From contig NC_081412.1 of the NCBI RefSeq assembly GCF_030272615.1, positions 142,808,247 to 142,872,246 on the forward strand: a stretch of 64,000 nt of DNA, given 5' to 3'. Both the position numbers and the translations under genes were made by a program. This document shows, one piece after another, positions 9,244 through 20,216 of this stretch. This DNA is from Cryptomeria japonica (lineage: Eukaryota; Streptophyta; Pinopsida; Cupressales; Cupressaceae). A model generated the notes under the pieces. It did no database searches. It was not told the origin of the DNA and saw only the letters and a program-made list of their open reading frames with translations. Each line of letters opens with the position of its first letter. Positions within the stretch are counted from its first letter, which is position 1.

Positions 9244-11880
9244 ATGGAATGCATTCCAGTTCGTGATCATCGTGCTGAGAGGATCTGACGATTCAACCGA
9301 CCGATGAGCTATGGACCACCGGTGAATAGGACTATCCCTATTTTGGAATTTTTGGTTTTGAGTAAGTTTTAGGGCTAGAAATAGGGGTCTAGGTAAAGCG
9401 AGGCGCATGCGCTGATCGCTGTTTCAGCGCATGTGCCCCTAGATCAGCAGGAGCGCGAGCGCTCACTGGGGGGTCGGGTAGAATATAGGTTTTGGGAGGG
9501 GAATGGGGGATCAACGCAGCTACTCACGCTTTAGTGCGGGCACCCAAGGGATTATGCAGGCGCTAGCGATGAAGCACGGGCGCTCGCATTAACGGGCCCC
9601 GAAGGGGGGTCAATAAAGGGTAGGGTTTTTTTGTTGGCGCGAGTGTCATAGTTTTGGTGCGAGCACCTAGTAAATCAGTGCGTGCGCTTGGGATGGGGGG
9701 AAATGCAATTTTGGCTTAGAATTTTGGAATAGGGGGAAGGGTATGGTTGGTTTCGGAGGTCAGGAGGGGGTTCTAAGATGTTAAAGTAATGATTTGGTGT
9801 AATGGATGTAGGTGGAGAGGGGACCACTGGCCTCAAGAGAGCATTGGCCTACAACAATGAGCCTGTATCATGAGCTAGGCCATGATGAGCTGGAGGTTCT
9901 AGATGCACTGGGATTTCATTATGTAGGCAGGTGGCCGAGAGGGTGCATACTGCTATGATGACCGCACAAGTGGAGAGGTGGGATAGTTAGTATAACACCT
10001 TTTGTTTGCCGACTGGAGAGGCCACGATCACCTTATTAGATGTTTGGAGGATCTTAAAGATCCTCGTTCATGGCATGATCCCTGAGTATCACTTGGATGC
10101 GATTGATTTTTATCTGCAGGAGGTGTGTGAGTATGAGACACCACCGATGTTAGATAGGAGCATGATGCACCTGGGTCGAGCGAAGGGTGTTCGTCATATT
10201 CCTCGATTGGTGTTGGTGATTTGCGGCTTCCTGAGTGGGCGGATCATTCTGGATTTGGGTGGACATGGATTTCCTTTGGGGTGGAGCAGATGTGTTTACT
10301 TCATGGTTCATGATTGTCAACAGTATGCATGGGGAATGGCAATGCTAGCCCAGTTGTATCATGATATGCATCTAGTGGTTTACAGGGAGTATGCCAGTTT
10401 ATCTAATTGGGGTCACACTCTTACACATCTGGGAGTGGGAGCATATTGCGGTGACTCAGCCAGTAGGAGTACAGGACAGGCAGCCATGACAGCCATTTGT
10501 GGATGGATACAGGGGACTATTGCACTATACACAGATAGCATCCGTGTGGTTCTAGAGGAGGATTTTGGATGAACTAGCGCAGTTCACCTGGAGACCATTT
10601 TTGGGATGTGAGCGGTGGAGGGATGACTGGTAGCTTCATTGGGCGGAAGTGGAGATGTGGATATCTGGGAGATAAGTCTACATCATGGAGTACTATACTC
10701 CATTTAGGGTGGCTCAGCAGCTTGGACAGATATAGGATATAGTGGGGGATATTTTAGTGTATCCCAGGATTACACGGGAGGTGAGGTATTGGGGGCCTAC
10801 AACGAGTCCTTGGAGGACCAAACGAGCTTCCAGACAACATTTCACATAGTCTGGGATGAGTGGATGGGGGTAGGGGAGGATCCAAGTATGACAGGTGGTT
10901 ATAGGAGCTAGTGGGAGGGGCACTTGTCAATGCTGCTTACCATTCCTAGAGTTCTGGATGATGAGGAGCTGTAGCCAGGGGTTGATCAAGTGGTGGGTGG
11001 GGAGGATGATGGCCCAAGAGAGAGAGTTGTGGTTTGCATAGGGCATGGTGTGGGTGGACAACATAGGAGAGTCTGGGTTGTATGCAGGAGGGATCCAGAG
11101 GAGGGAGATATAGAGGGCGAGGACGCCCCAGTGGGAGAGGTTGCAGAGGCCGCAGTTGGTGAGGGAGGGGAGGTTGTACCTATGGACGTCCCTAAGGCAC
11201 AGACAGAGGAGAAGGGAGGGGTGTCACAGGCTGATTTTGACCCTGTTCAACAGGAGTGGGATACCTATAGAGTGAGGCTTCATTCAGTGGAGGATGAGCT
11301 ACAGGTAGAGAGGCCTCAGAGGGAGAGCATGGGGGCAGAGGTGGAGTGGTTGACACGAGAGATAGCCGTTCTAACATAGAGTCTCCATACTGCTAGGACA
11401 GAGGTGGATGCCTTGAGGGTGGAGGGGGAGGAGGCAGAGAGGATGTTGGAGAAGGCTCGGATAGGTACAACTATTGTAGGGCTCTAGGATATTATTGGTT
11501 GGCAGGATGCCAAGTTAGAGGGGTTATAGGTCAGAGTGCAGAGGGCAGAGGTGAATGTGACATGACTGCGGGGGAGAGGGATGCAGCCCGCCAAGCATTG
11601 GTTCCTGCAAGATTGGCATAGATATTTTCTTATAGCATGCAGTAGCGGGAGAGGGCGGAGAGGTCAACTTGAGAGGCACAGTACTATAGTGGCCTATATC
11701 ATAGAGCAATGCCTATAGCATAGTGAGTGGCCTTGTATACTGAGAGTGTGCGGTCTCACAAGACCTATAGTTAGCGCCCGACTTAGAGTTAGCAGACAGG
11801 GGGATCAGTGGTTTTTCGGCCACCAGCAGGGGGAGCAGGAGGATCAGTTGGAGGAGGTACAATAGAGTGGGGGGGAGAGA
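9244..11880 (+). pseudogene. Antisense plant mobile domain (PMD) gene of the outer gypsy element, decayed
   Basis: Exon 1 is 9244-9321, ending PPMSYGPP-like with donor CCG|GTGAAT. Exon 2 begins about 9812 after acceptor GATGTAG. The exon 1 peptide aligns with that of the inner copy (IPV-DHRAERI against IPYHRHRFERV) and has one in-frame TGA where the inner copy has CGA. The best-preserved part, 10006-10572, carries AWGMAMLAQLYHDMHLVVY and a GHGFPLGW block, typical of the PMD (MAIN/MAIL1-type, aminotransferase-like) fold. TWRPFLGCE follows near 10590. A Glu-rich coiled coil (about 11190-11379) matches the C-terminal coiled coil of the inner gene. A frameshift lies between 9900 and 10005, with others later. 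The inner gypsy insertion lies just past the coding end, in what looks like 3' untranslated sequence. Confidence 0.75.
9394..9690 (+). repeat. Decayed GC-rich GCGC motif array in the outer PMD intron
   Basis: Scattered GCGC(A/T)(T/C)G, GAGCGCGAGCGCT and GGCGC(G/T)AG motifs lie between exon 1 and exon 2 of the antisense gene, in strong contrast to the AT-rich surroundings. The array corresponds in position to the regular array at 13996-14570. Spacing is no longer regular. Confidence 0.6.
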
Positions 11881-11942
11881 CAGGAGGTGAGAGCTATCTC
11901 CTTATTTTTCTTGTGTATTATATTTTGACCCTTCGGGGTGAT

Positions 11943-11947
11943 CATTG
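11943..11947. repeat. Target-site duplication CATTG of the inner gypsy element
   Basis: The identical pentamer is at 30645-30649. Rejoined, the flanks read ...GTGATCATTG|TATCATGAC, continuing the 3' end of the outer PMD gene. Confidence 0.95.
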
Positions 11948-13409
11948 TGTATGTGGGAAAAATGGATTAATAAAACTAAATATGTGAAAAATTACGATAA
12001 GTACCAATCCACACAAACACACAGGACTTCTTGATGCAAGCTATGGAGTAACGATGCGTTACTCAGCTTCCCAAGGAGGGTCCCATGGTTCTCTATCTCA
12101 CAATGTCCCTCAAACCAATGTTTTGCTCTCAGATTACTGAGCAAAATGGCTTAGGGATGGCAAATATGAGAACGAGAGAGATTTTAACTGATCTTAGTAT
12201 GAGATGTGTTATAAGCTAGATGAGATGCTAGAAATGCAATAAACTAAATGATAAGATGACGAGGTTAGTATGGAGATTATCCTAACATACTATATTTAAT
12301 CTACGATTGAACTAAAATGGTAAATAAAGTAACCTAAGCATGCATATTCACGATTAATTCTGATCTAAAAGAGGCTAAATGAAGAGCATATATAAAATGA
12401 AAAAGCTTGAAAGAATTTGAGCATAAGTGTGATGCTTCAAATTTGAAAGATGATTGTTAAGAATGGAGGAATGAGAGCTCTATTTATAGCACAAACAGGG
12501 CAATGGATGGTCAAGATTGAATGGTTTAATCAAGGGCCAAGTTTGAAAGTTGGGAATCCATGTGCACAATTGGCACCAATGAAATGGTGACAAATGTCCA
12601 CACAGGATTGGGTTGAAAGAAGAGGTTGGAGGCATTAAAGGCCCGAGGAGACCTCATGGTTATCTAAATGCTAAGGGTCAAGTCTAAATTAGGTTTACCC
12701 ACTGAATTAGGATCTAATCCAAAGATAAACCTTTGTGCAAATGATTAAGAGATAATCATGGTCAAAGCATTAATGACCTGATGAGACCCTTGGGTTGGGT
12801 AGAGGTTGAGTCAAAACAAATGTTTTAACCATGTGGGAGGGTTTGAAATAACCATTAATGGTTATTAGAGACTTTGGGGATTAAGTGGTTGAAGGTTGGA
12901 AGCCTTCAATGGTTTTTAAAGACTTTAGGGTTTTTGGTGGTTGAAGGTTGAAAACCTTCAATGGTTATCCAAGACTTTGGGCCATTTGAGAAGTGACCTC
13001 CCTTTGCTTAGGGATGTGACAAAGTTTAGAGGGTGTTTAGGTTAATTTGAATTGGTTAGAATATTCTAGAAGGGGTTAGGTAGGGGTTTGGGATTTTGCA
13101 AGTGGATGGGGAGGATAATAGGATTTAATTGAATTTATTTGATTTTCATTCAATTTGGTTGGAATTAAATAAATTTGATTTATTCAATTTAGGATAACTA
13201 TTTAATTAAATTTGAATTTAATTAAAAGTGGCTAGGGGGATTTAATTGAATAAAATGATTTATTCATTAAATGGTATAGTGAATTTAATCAAGTGATTTA
13301 CTTAATTAAATAGAAGAATGTGGATAATTTAATTAAATTGGATTTAATTAAATAGGAAAATGAACATAAAATATTCATTTAGGAATATGGTCATTTTTAT
13401 ATGTCTACA
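11948..13409 (-). repeat. Inner gypsy 3' LTR
   Basis: It is a direct repeat of 29181-30644, starts TGTATGTGGG and ends ATGTCTACA. A minus-strand TATA element (CTATAAATAGAG) lies near 12480-12491. A short duplicated segment, GTGGTTGAAGGTTG(G/A)AA(G/A)CCTTCAATGG, occurs twice near 12880-12970. Confidence 0.95.
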
Positions 13410-13423
13410 TTTTGCCCCTCTTT
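13410..13423 (-). promoter_or_regulatory. Polypurine tract of the inner gypsy element
   Basis: On the minus strand it reads AAAGAGGGGCAAAA, immediately followed by the LTR start TGTAGACAT. It is identical to the tract of the outer element. Confidence 0.9.
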
Positions 13424-13751
13424 GAAGTGACGTGTGTGCACATGTTATTTCAAAGAAAATGATGTCCTATCATGATTTATGATTAAATGCAATTTTTGTG
13501 TCGCTCTTTTGATTTGCCAGTCATGCCCCAGATTCGATGTTCGATGTGATGCCCCCTCGGGAGATGAATCAATTTTTTTTTGAAATTTTTTTTGAGTTAA
13601 ATTAATGAAGTTCGTATGATGTGTAGGATTTCGTGCGTGTAGAAAGTGCGTAAATTGATTCATCTCCCGATAAATTACAAATGTTTTGGTATAGGGGAGA
13701 CCATGACCATATTACAGGCCCAGTTAGGTAACCCTAATTTCATTTTTCTCC

Positions 13752-13759
13752 TATAAAAG
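13752..13759 (+). promoter_or_regulatory. TATA box of the inner antisense PMD gene
   Basis: TATAAAAG lies in a C/T-rich setting (TTTCTCCTATAAAAGGGG). A start of transcription about 30 bases on would leave a leader of roughly 50 bases before the ATG at 13833. It is outside the LTR and points opposite to gag-pol. Confidence 0.65.
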
Positions 13760-13995
13760 GGGAAAAGGGCTTGATTTGAATTCATTTGTGCTTGTTGACT
13801 TTGAAGAAAAGAGAATTTGCTCTGGAGAGAAAATGCCTATTCCTTACCACAGACACCGTTTCGAGCGCGTTCGGAGATATCGGAGACCTACAGCGCGTGG
13901 ACCACCAGTAAGTCAACCCTTTTGACCCTTTTTTGATTTTTGATTTTGTCGATTTTAGGTGTTTTTTCAATTTTTAAGTTCGGGCTTTTCGGTTC

Positions 13996-14570
13996 AGCGC
14001 GTCTAAGGTAAACAGTAGCGCATACGCAATGCGAAATAGCGCATCAGGGTCAAATTTAGGGGTCGCGTCCGAAAATATTTGGTAGCGCATAGGAGTTTTA
14101 GGTTAGCGCGTAGACGGAAAACAGCGCAGGTAACGTGGTTAGTAGCGCGTTGGAAGAACATGGTAGCGCGTCAGTATAACCTAGCGCATAGGAAGCAAAG
14201 AAGTTCGCATAAAGCCGGAGGTTTAGCGCGTAATCATAACATAGCGCATAGGGCTTAACAGGTAGCGCTTAGGAAGATCAGATTAGCGTGTAGGTTGTTT
14301 CTAGCGCATAGGATGAAAAGGGGAGCGCGTAGGGAGGATAGATTAGCGCGTAGACAGAGTCTAGCGCATAGGGTAGATTGGGTAGTGCAATGGAGGAAAA
14401 GAATAGCGCATAGACATAGTCTAGCGCATAGGGCAAATAGATTCGCGCGTAGGAAAAGCAGCGTAGCGCATGGATGGAATCTAGCGCATAAGGCAAATAG
14501 GTTAGCACGTAGGACAAGCAGCCTAGCGCGTGGGTCTTTTTTAGCGCATTTCATGTCTGTTTTAGCGCAT
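13996..14570 (+). repeat. Array of about 26 TAGCGC(G/A)T motifs in the PMD intron, 60-bp higher-order period
   Basis: Units begin TAGCGCGT or TAGCGCAT. From about 14305 on, spacing repeats as 21, 21 and 18 bases (60 in total), with shared intervening words such as AGACA(G/T)AGTC. Because 18 and 21 are multiples of three, the plus strand stays open as L-A-H/R units between 14295 and 14636. This is probably a by-product of spacing, as the stretch lies in the predicted intron. The array reads in the same sense relative to PMD as the leader arrays do relative to gag. Confidence 0.85.
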
Positions 14571-14770
14571 CCAGGAAAAATTTGTGTTGTGGTCGATTTA
14601 AAATGTTGTGTTTTTGCGTGTCTGTCGTGTTTTTGATGCATGTATCCAATATGAGTATTTGTATAACTTGTTTTGATGTGAATGTTTCCAAGTTATGTAT
14701 AGATATCAAGCTATTTGTGGTGATCAGAACATGATTTATGTGTGTTATCTGTTTTAAGTTCAAATGTGTA

Positions 14771-14945
14771 TGAAAGCCTGTGTTGTTTTACAAGCCGATA
14801 TGGGTTGGAAACTTGAGTTGTTTTACAAGTTTTGATATGTGTGGGAAACTTGAGTTATTTTACAAGTTTGTGATTGTGGTACTTGAGTTGTTTTACAAGT
14901 TTTGATATGGTTTTTGAGAACTTGAGTTGTTTTAGAAGTTGATAT
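14771..14945 (+). repeat. Imperfect tandem repeat ACTTGAGTTGTTTTACAAGTTTTGATATG
   Basis: About five copies of a roughly 29-base unit near the 3' end of the predicted PMD intron. Each unit contains CTTG...CAAG, which could form a short hairpin. The preceding 14590-14770 and the following 14946-15060 are T-rich, as expected before a plant acceptor site. Confidence 0.7.
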
Positions 14946-16994
14946 GAGATGATAGGATTTTGAACTTGATGTAGATGAGCAAATTTGTTTCATGTATTTG
15001 ATGTAAGTTTTATTTTGATATCTTTTTGTTGATGTGGAATCTGATATTGGATATGTTTTGTTTGTTGACAGGAGCGATTGGGGATTGTGCAGTCGAGGGA
15101 GAGATTCTCGAGACCATGGACACTGATACCACGTCTGTCACAGGCAGACCTGGACATTATTGAGAGGTGTGGATTGACCTCACTTTTAGATATGCCTCGG
15201 TTCACTGTGAACCGGGGACTCTTGACAGCACTGGCAGAGAGGTGGCATAGTGACATGAACACCTTCCATTTTGCTACTGGGGAGATGACCGTGACACTAG
15301 AGGACTGCTATCGCATCCTGCGTATTCTTGTGGTAGGAGCTATATTGCCCTATGAGCAGACAGAGGAGGGCGGCACAGAGGCACTGTGCCGGATTTTTCA
15401 TGATGAGAGTGTCTGCGGTTATGAGATCCCATGGCAGGAGTTCCTGGATCTAGATTATGCGCCGCTGCCATCTGTATTGGCAGGATTTATTGGAGGATTC
15501 CTTTGTCCTGATTGCAGGTCAAAGGGATTTTCAGTGGGATGGGGGCTAGTGCTAGAGCAGATGGTCACACAGGGGCGGAGATTTGCATGGGGGTCAGCGA
15601 TGTTGGCCCACCTTTACAGGAGCCTGCACGAGGTAGTATACCTTGGTTATAGCAGTTTATCGGCAGGGGTGACACTCTTACAGGTATGGTGCTGGGAGCA
15701 CATTCCAGCAGCGAGGCCACTGGCAGACAAGGATAGGCCCGTGGGGGCAGCTTATGCATATGGTTATAGAGGCCTAGTTGTCCAGCGTAAGCTGGGCAAA
15801 CTAGAGCACTGGAGGAGGGTTTTTGATGACATAGATACGGTCACCTGGAGACCGTATACAGGCTGCGAGGTATGGGCTGAGGATGGGATGGAGATGCCGT
15901 TCATTTTCATGATGAGGCATTTGATTGGGAGGACCCCGTTCGTCATTGAGCGGTTTTTGCTTACCCGAGTTTTGAGGCAGTTCGGGAGGCAGCAGGGTGT
16001 TCCACAGGGGACGTGCCTATATGCACGGTGGCAGCAGGATGTGGCCGATTGGGGGCCGACTATTGACAGTGCCATTGCGATTGAGGAGTTTACTGGTTTG
16101 GCTGGGCAGATCTAGGACTATGCCCCAGAGATACAGGATGCCGGTATGACTGACGAGTTCGCTCGTTTATTTGCTGCTCGGGCGGTTGCGAGGATCTCAG
16201 ATCTAGAGGAGATGAGACCGGCTTTTGATTCGGATGGAGAGGAGGGAGACGAGGGAGATGAGGGGGATGATGGAGATGATAGGGGAGATGGGGGAGATAG
16301 AGGGAGGAGGAGAGGGAGAGGTGTGCAGAGGGCAGTACGGCTGGGCCGGATTGAGAGAGGGAGGGGAGGATTGGCCATTGGAGCCAGTAGAGAGGGGAGA
16401 GTTACAGAGGTATTAGCGGCAGTAGGAGGAGGAGAGGAGGAGGTGGGGAGACCAGTGCAGAGGAGGAGGATAGATATACTTCCACCTCCCGTACCCAGGA
16501 CAGGCTGAGTGGGGGGAGTGGCGTCAGCACAGGTACCACTACGGGTTCAAGTGTCGGGACACGTAGAGGACGCCCAGATCCGGACTCTTCAGATCACTGT
16601 GCAGCAGTTGCAGGCACAGATTTTGACTTATCAGAGGCAGATCTCTCAGTTGATCACTGAGAGAGATACCGAGATGGAGCGGCGGGGGCGAGCAAAGGAG
16701 GCCTTGGCGACCGTACAGAGAGCTGCGGCGGGTGGTCCCTTGAGAGACACCCTGAGAGAGCTGACACGGAGTGTGCAGGAGGCTGCATATTACAGGCGGC
16801 ACTATGAGGAGGCGGTTCCCAGAGAGCGGCGTGTAGAGAGCTTTGCGCAGTCGAGATCGAGTCAATCTCGAACTGCCGGGACACGATCGGAGAGCCGTGG
16901 AGTGACAGGGCCAACGGGACAGGACCCTCCTGCCGATCCGGGAGCAGGTGCCTCAGGGGCTAGACCATCTCCATCAGGGGATAGTCATACTTGA

Positions 16995-18380
16995 GAGACA
17001 TGGTCTCTATTGTATTTTGAGCAGTGTATTCTTTGTACCGGACACAGTTTTGACACATTTTGTAGATGTTGATCCTTTTTTGAGAGATATATATATAAAG
17101 CACCATTTTTGACCGATGTGATGTGTTTATGGATGTATGTTTTATGTGTGCTTCTTCCTTTTTACATGATGATGTAATGCTTATATACATGATGTAATGT
17201 ATGATATATATGTATGTTTTTGTATGTTATGAGACGTATCTTGAAAATGAGATGTATGATGTTAATATGCTGCTTTATGTAAGATGATGTGTAATGATGT
17301 AATAATGATAGATGGGATAATAATGAGATGCAACTTATTATAAAATGAGATGCAACTAATTGTAAAATGTTATGCAACTAATTGTAAAATTATATGCAAC
17401 TAATTGTGTTTGGATCATCTCTCATTCTGTATTTGCCATCCGATATAACCATTTATTTGCTTTCTTTGTAAATATCATCATGGAGATTTTCTTGATTTTT
17501 GGAAATGTTGAAAATTTATACAAGCATAATGGTATATTTGAACCATAATAACCTGAGTAAAATTTACATGATTTTTAATTTTGCAAGATAGCACAAGCGT
17601 CAAGGTATAATTGAACCAGGACGACCGGAGTGCGTATTGCGTAAACAGACAAGAGTAGATCATTTATATGCGTGAAATGGGATCAAGCCTTTAGTGATAT
17701 GGATCACGTCTCGAGGCAAATATTCACACAGTACAAGTGATCGCCTCCTAGACAGAAGACTAAGAAAATTTTGGAAGTTCCTCATGATCTCTGGCTTTGA
17801 AGCTTTTGATGAGATGAGAAGATTCCAATTTATTTAAAAAGTTCAAAATGTAAAATAATCAAGACTTTAATGTGATAATGCAACATTTAGTATTTCAGAA
17901 AATCATCCATCCTTGAGTTTCTTGTGTATTGTTCGTGTTTTGGTTGTTTGTAATGAAGTGCAGTTGTGTTTGTTGGATGTCCTGTGTCTTGAGATTTTAC
18001 AATAGTTGGAATGTCTTTGAATGTTTGCAAGTTTGTGAATAGTTTAATGCCCCTAGATGAGTGTTTGTCTGGATATGGTTAGGTACAGTGATTTCCAAGC
18101 CATGGTGTGGTATGATAAGAGAATAGATACAGATAGATAACTCAGGATAGTGACTATGCTAAGTATATCCTGGATGGATAGAGGCTAAGTGTCAGGCGAT
18201 GGCCGATAGCGTGTTGATGGATAAAATGACATGGATATAGAGAAAGGAGTCGGTCGTTCACAAAGGCGCCTGTTTACCAGGTTTTCACCATTTGTTTTTA
18301 TTGTACTTTGTATTTTGACTTTTTCTGGAGTTTTGTATTTTTTTGTTTTTTTTTTGGCGTTTTCTGTGCACTAGGCTACC
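16995..18380. other. AT-rich intergenic stretch between convergent PMD and pol ends
   Basis: No gene is seen. The PMD gene ends from the left and integrase from the right, so transcripts of the two strands converge here. It holds GATATATATATAAAG near 17084-17098, a tandem ATGCAAC repeat (17315-17405) and a pair of similar segments (AAGCATAATGGTATATTTGAACCA near 17522 and AAGCGTCAAGGTATAATTGAACCA near 17592). A T-rich tract is present near 18290-18360. Confidence 0.5.
17315..17405 (+). repeat. Tandem repeat, unit about 23 bases, ATGCAACTAATTGTAAAAT
   Basis: Four imperfect units (GAGATGCAACTTATTATAAAAT, GAGATGCAACTAATTGTAAAAT, GTTATGCAACTAATTGTAAAAT, TATATGCAACTAATTG) in the convergent intergenic stretch. 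Confidence 0.75.
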
Positions 18381-20216
18381 TTAAGTATAGTACTTCTTTA
18401 GATGAATGCTATTAGTTGGATCATAAAGCACATCTCCTTCAGAATTTGTTAGCTGATAAGCACCTGATCCATAGACTGAAATGATGACATAGGGACCCAA
18501 CCAGTTAAGTTCAAATTTCCCTTTCTTTTCTCTATCTTGCTGGTTTCTGGGATTTTCTTTTAGGACTAGATCACCAACTTTGAAGTTACGAGGAATGACC
18601 TTATGATTGTAGCTCCTGCACATGCTTTGCTGATATGCTTTGAGATGAGTATAAGCATGTTGGCATCTTTCATCTAATAGTTCCAATTCTTGCAGTCGGT
18701 TTACTCGATACTCTTCATCTGAAATCAAACCTTTCAAAGAGACTCTAAGAGATGGAATTTCTACCTCCAAGGGTAAAATAGCCTCTGATCCATATACCAA
18801 GGAATATGGTGTTGCCCCTATAGGTGTGCGGATGCTAGTCCTGTAGGCCCAAAGAGCTGGATTGAGTTGTACATGCCAATCTTTGCCTGCATCATTTACT
18901 GTTTTCTTGAGGATTTTTAGGATCGTTTTGTTAGATGCTTCTGCTTGACCATTTCCTTGTGGATAGTATGGTGTAGAAAATCGATGCTGAATTTTGAATT
19001 TTTCACATAGTTCCTGCACATCTTGGTTTTTGAAAGGTCATCCATTATCTGTGACAATTGAACTTGGAATACCATATCTGCAGATCAGATAATTTAGGAT
19101 AAAAGAGGCAATTTGTTTCCCAGTCACTGTGGTCATGGGAACTGCTTCGATCCATTTGGTAAAGTATTCTATGGCAGTTATAATGAACTTGTGTCCATTT
19201 GAAGATGAAGGATGTATTTTGCCTACCAGATCCAATCCCCACTGACAAAAGGGCCAGGATGTGGTAAATGGTTGTAGTTCCTGTGCTAGTGCATGTATCA
19301 GATTGCCATGGATTTGGCATTTAGGACATTTCTTGGCAAAATGATATGAGTCTTTCTCCATTGTAGGCCAGTAGTATCCCATTCGTAGAAGCTTTTTAGC
19401 AAGAGTAGTGCCACTCGAATGTGTGCCACAAATACCTTCGTGAAGTTCGTGTAAAGCTGAATCAGAATCATTACGATCAAGACAACGAAGAAGAGTACCA
19501 TCTAGACCTCGACGATATAAGGTATCAGCGGTAAGGGTGTAACGGGCAGCTTGTCGGATAAAGTTACGTTTTTGGTTACGAGATTGGTCAATGGGTAATA
19601 TATTATGCTTGAGGTAGTCGTATATTGGCCCATATAACGGAGAATCTGAACTGGTTAAGGCATATACAACATGGGATTCAGAATGGTCATAGGCGGGGGA
19701 GAACAGTTGCTCTACCAGGAACTCATAACGACTCTGTTGTTCTGGAATTTGTAGTAATGAAGCGATCATAGCCATTGCATCGGCTGCTTTGTTATTTAAC
19801 CTTGGTATTTGCTCAAAAGTGATGTGCACAAAATACTGCTTGAAGTCATCCACCATCCGTTTGTAGGGTAGTAGCTTATCATCCTTTGTCTGATAGTTGT
19901 TGTTGATTTGATGGATGACCAATTGTGAGTCTCCATAGACTTTTAATTCTGTGATTTTCCATTCTACAGCCATTTTGATGCCTATGACCAATGCTTCATA
20001 TTCAGCCATATTATTTGTACATGGAAACATAAGCCTGTATGATCTTGGCATGGTGTGTCCTTCAGGGGTAATGAATAGAATGCCGGCCCCCGAACCATGT
20101 TGTGTATAGGATCCATCAAAGTATAGGGTCCATTGTTTGGAGGAAAGAGCAAAAACGTCCCTGTCTGGAAATTCAATGTCCATGGTTTGTTTTCCTGGTA
20201 GCGGTGCTTCAGCCAA
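18381..20216 (-). pseudogene. Inner gypsy archaeal-type RNase H and integrase (one internal stop)
   Basis: The second RNase H domain opens with TLYFDGSYTQHGSGAGI, then NNMAEYEAL, VYGDSQLVI and AADAMA, giving the expected acidic residues. Integrase follows: HELHEGICGTH...CPKCQ zinc site, then WGLDLVGKI, SIVTDNG and YYPQGNGQAEASNK for the DDE core. The C-terminal part has GPYVI and ends HLKKYYT. A single TGA at 19038-19040 follows TDNG, where relatives have Arg (CGA). The dual RNase H layout is known from the Tat lineage. Function in the family: removal of RNA from the hybrid, then insertion of the cDNA. Confidence 0.9.

Larger units (their letters stand above)
13833..16994 (+). pseudogene. Antisense two-exon PMD gene of the inner gypsy element (two stops)
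   Basis: Exon 1 (13833-13907) encodes 25 residues, Arg-rich (HRHRFERVRRYRRP). The donor is CCA|GTAAGT at 13908 and the acceptor TTGTTGACAG ends at 15071. Exon 2 (15072 on) has no suitable early ATG but is in frame with exon 1 across a phase-0 intron, which supports the model. Exon 2 encodes a PMD fold of about 330 residues (FAWGSAMLAHLYRSL, LLQVWCWEHIP, TWRPYTGCEVW). An acidic run (GDEGDEGDDGDD) changing to basic GRRRGRG follows, then a Gln/Leu coiled coil near 16540-16730. The same frame continues to 16994 past a TAG at 16113-16115 (probably from CAG) and a TGA at 16506-16508 (probably from CGA), about 666 residues in all. PMD proteins of the MAIN/MAIL1 type act in gene silencing and development and are often found on plant transposons. 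A role for this one in element or host silencing is inference. Confidence 0.8.

Noticed and set aside
13996-14570. CRISPR-like array of short regularly spaced repeats
   Set aside because: The conserved part is only 6-8 bases, spacers are 12-15 bases, there are no cas genes, and this is plant DNA.
14255-14641. Minus-strand frame rich in LRANLFALCAR repeats, and a plus-strand frame over the same stretch
   Set aside because: Both are translations of the GCGC array, whose 18/21-base steps keep frames open; not taken as a separate gene.
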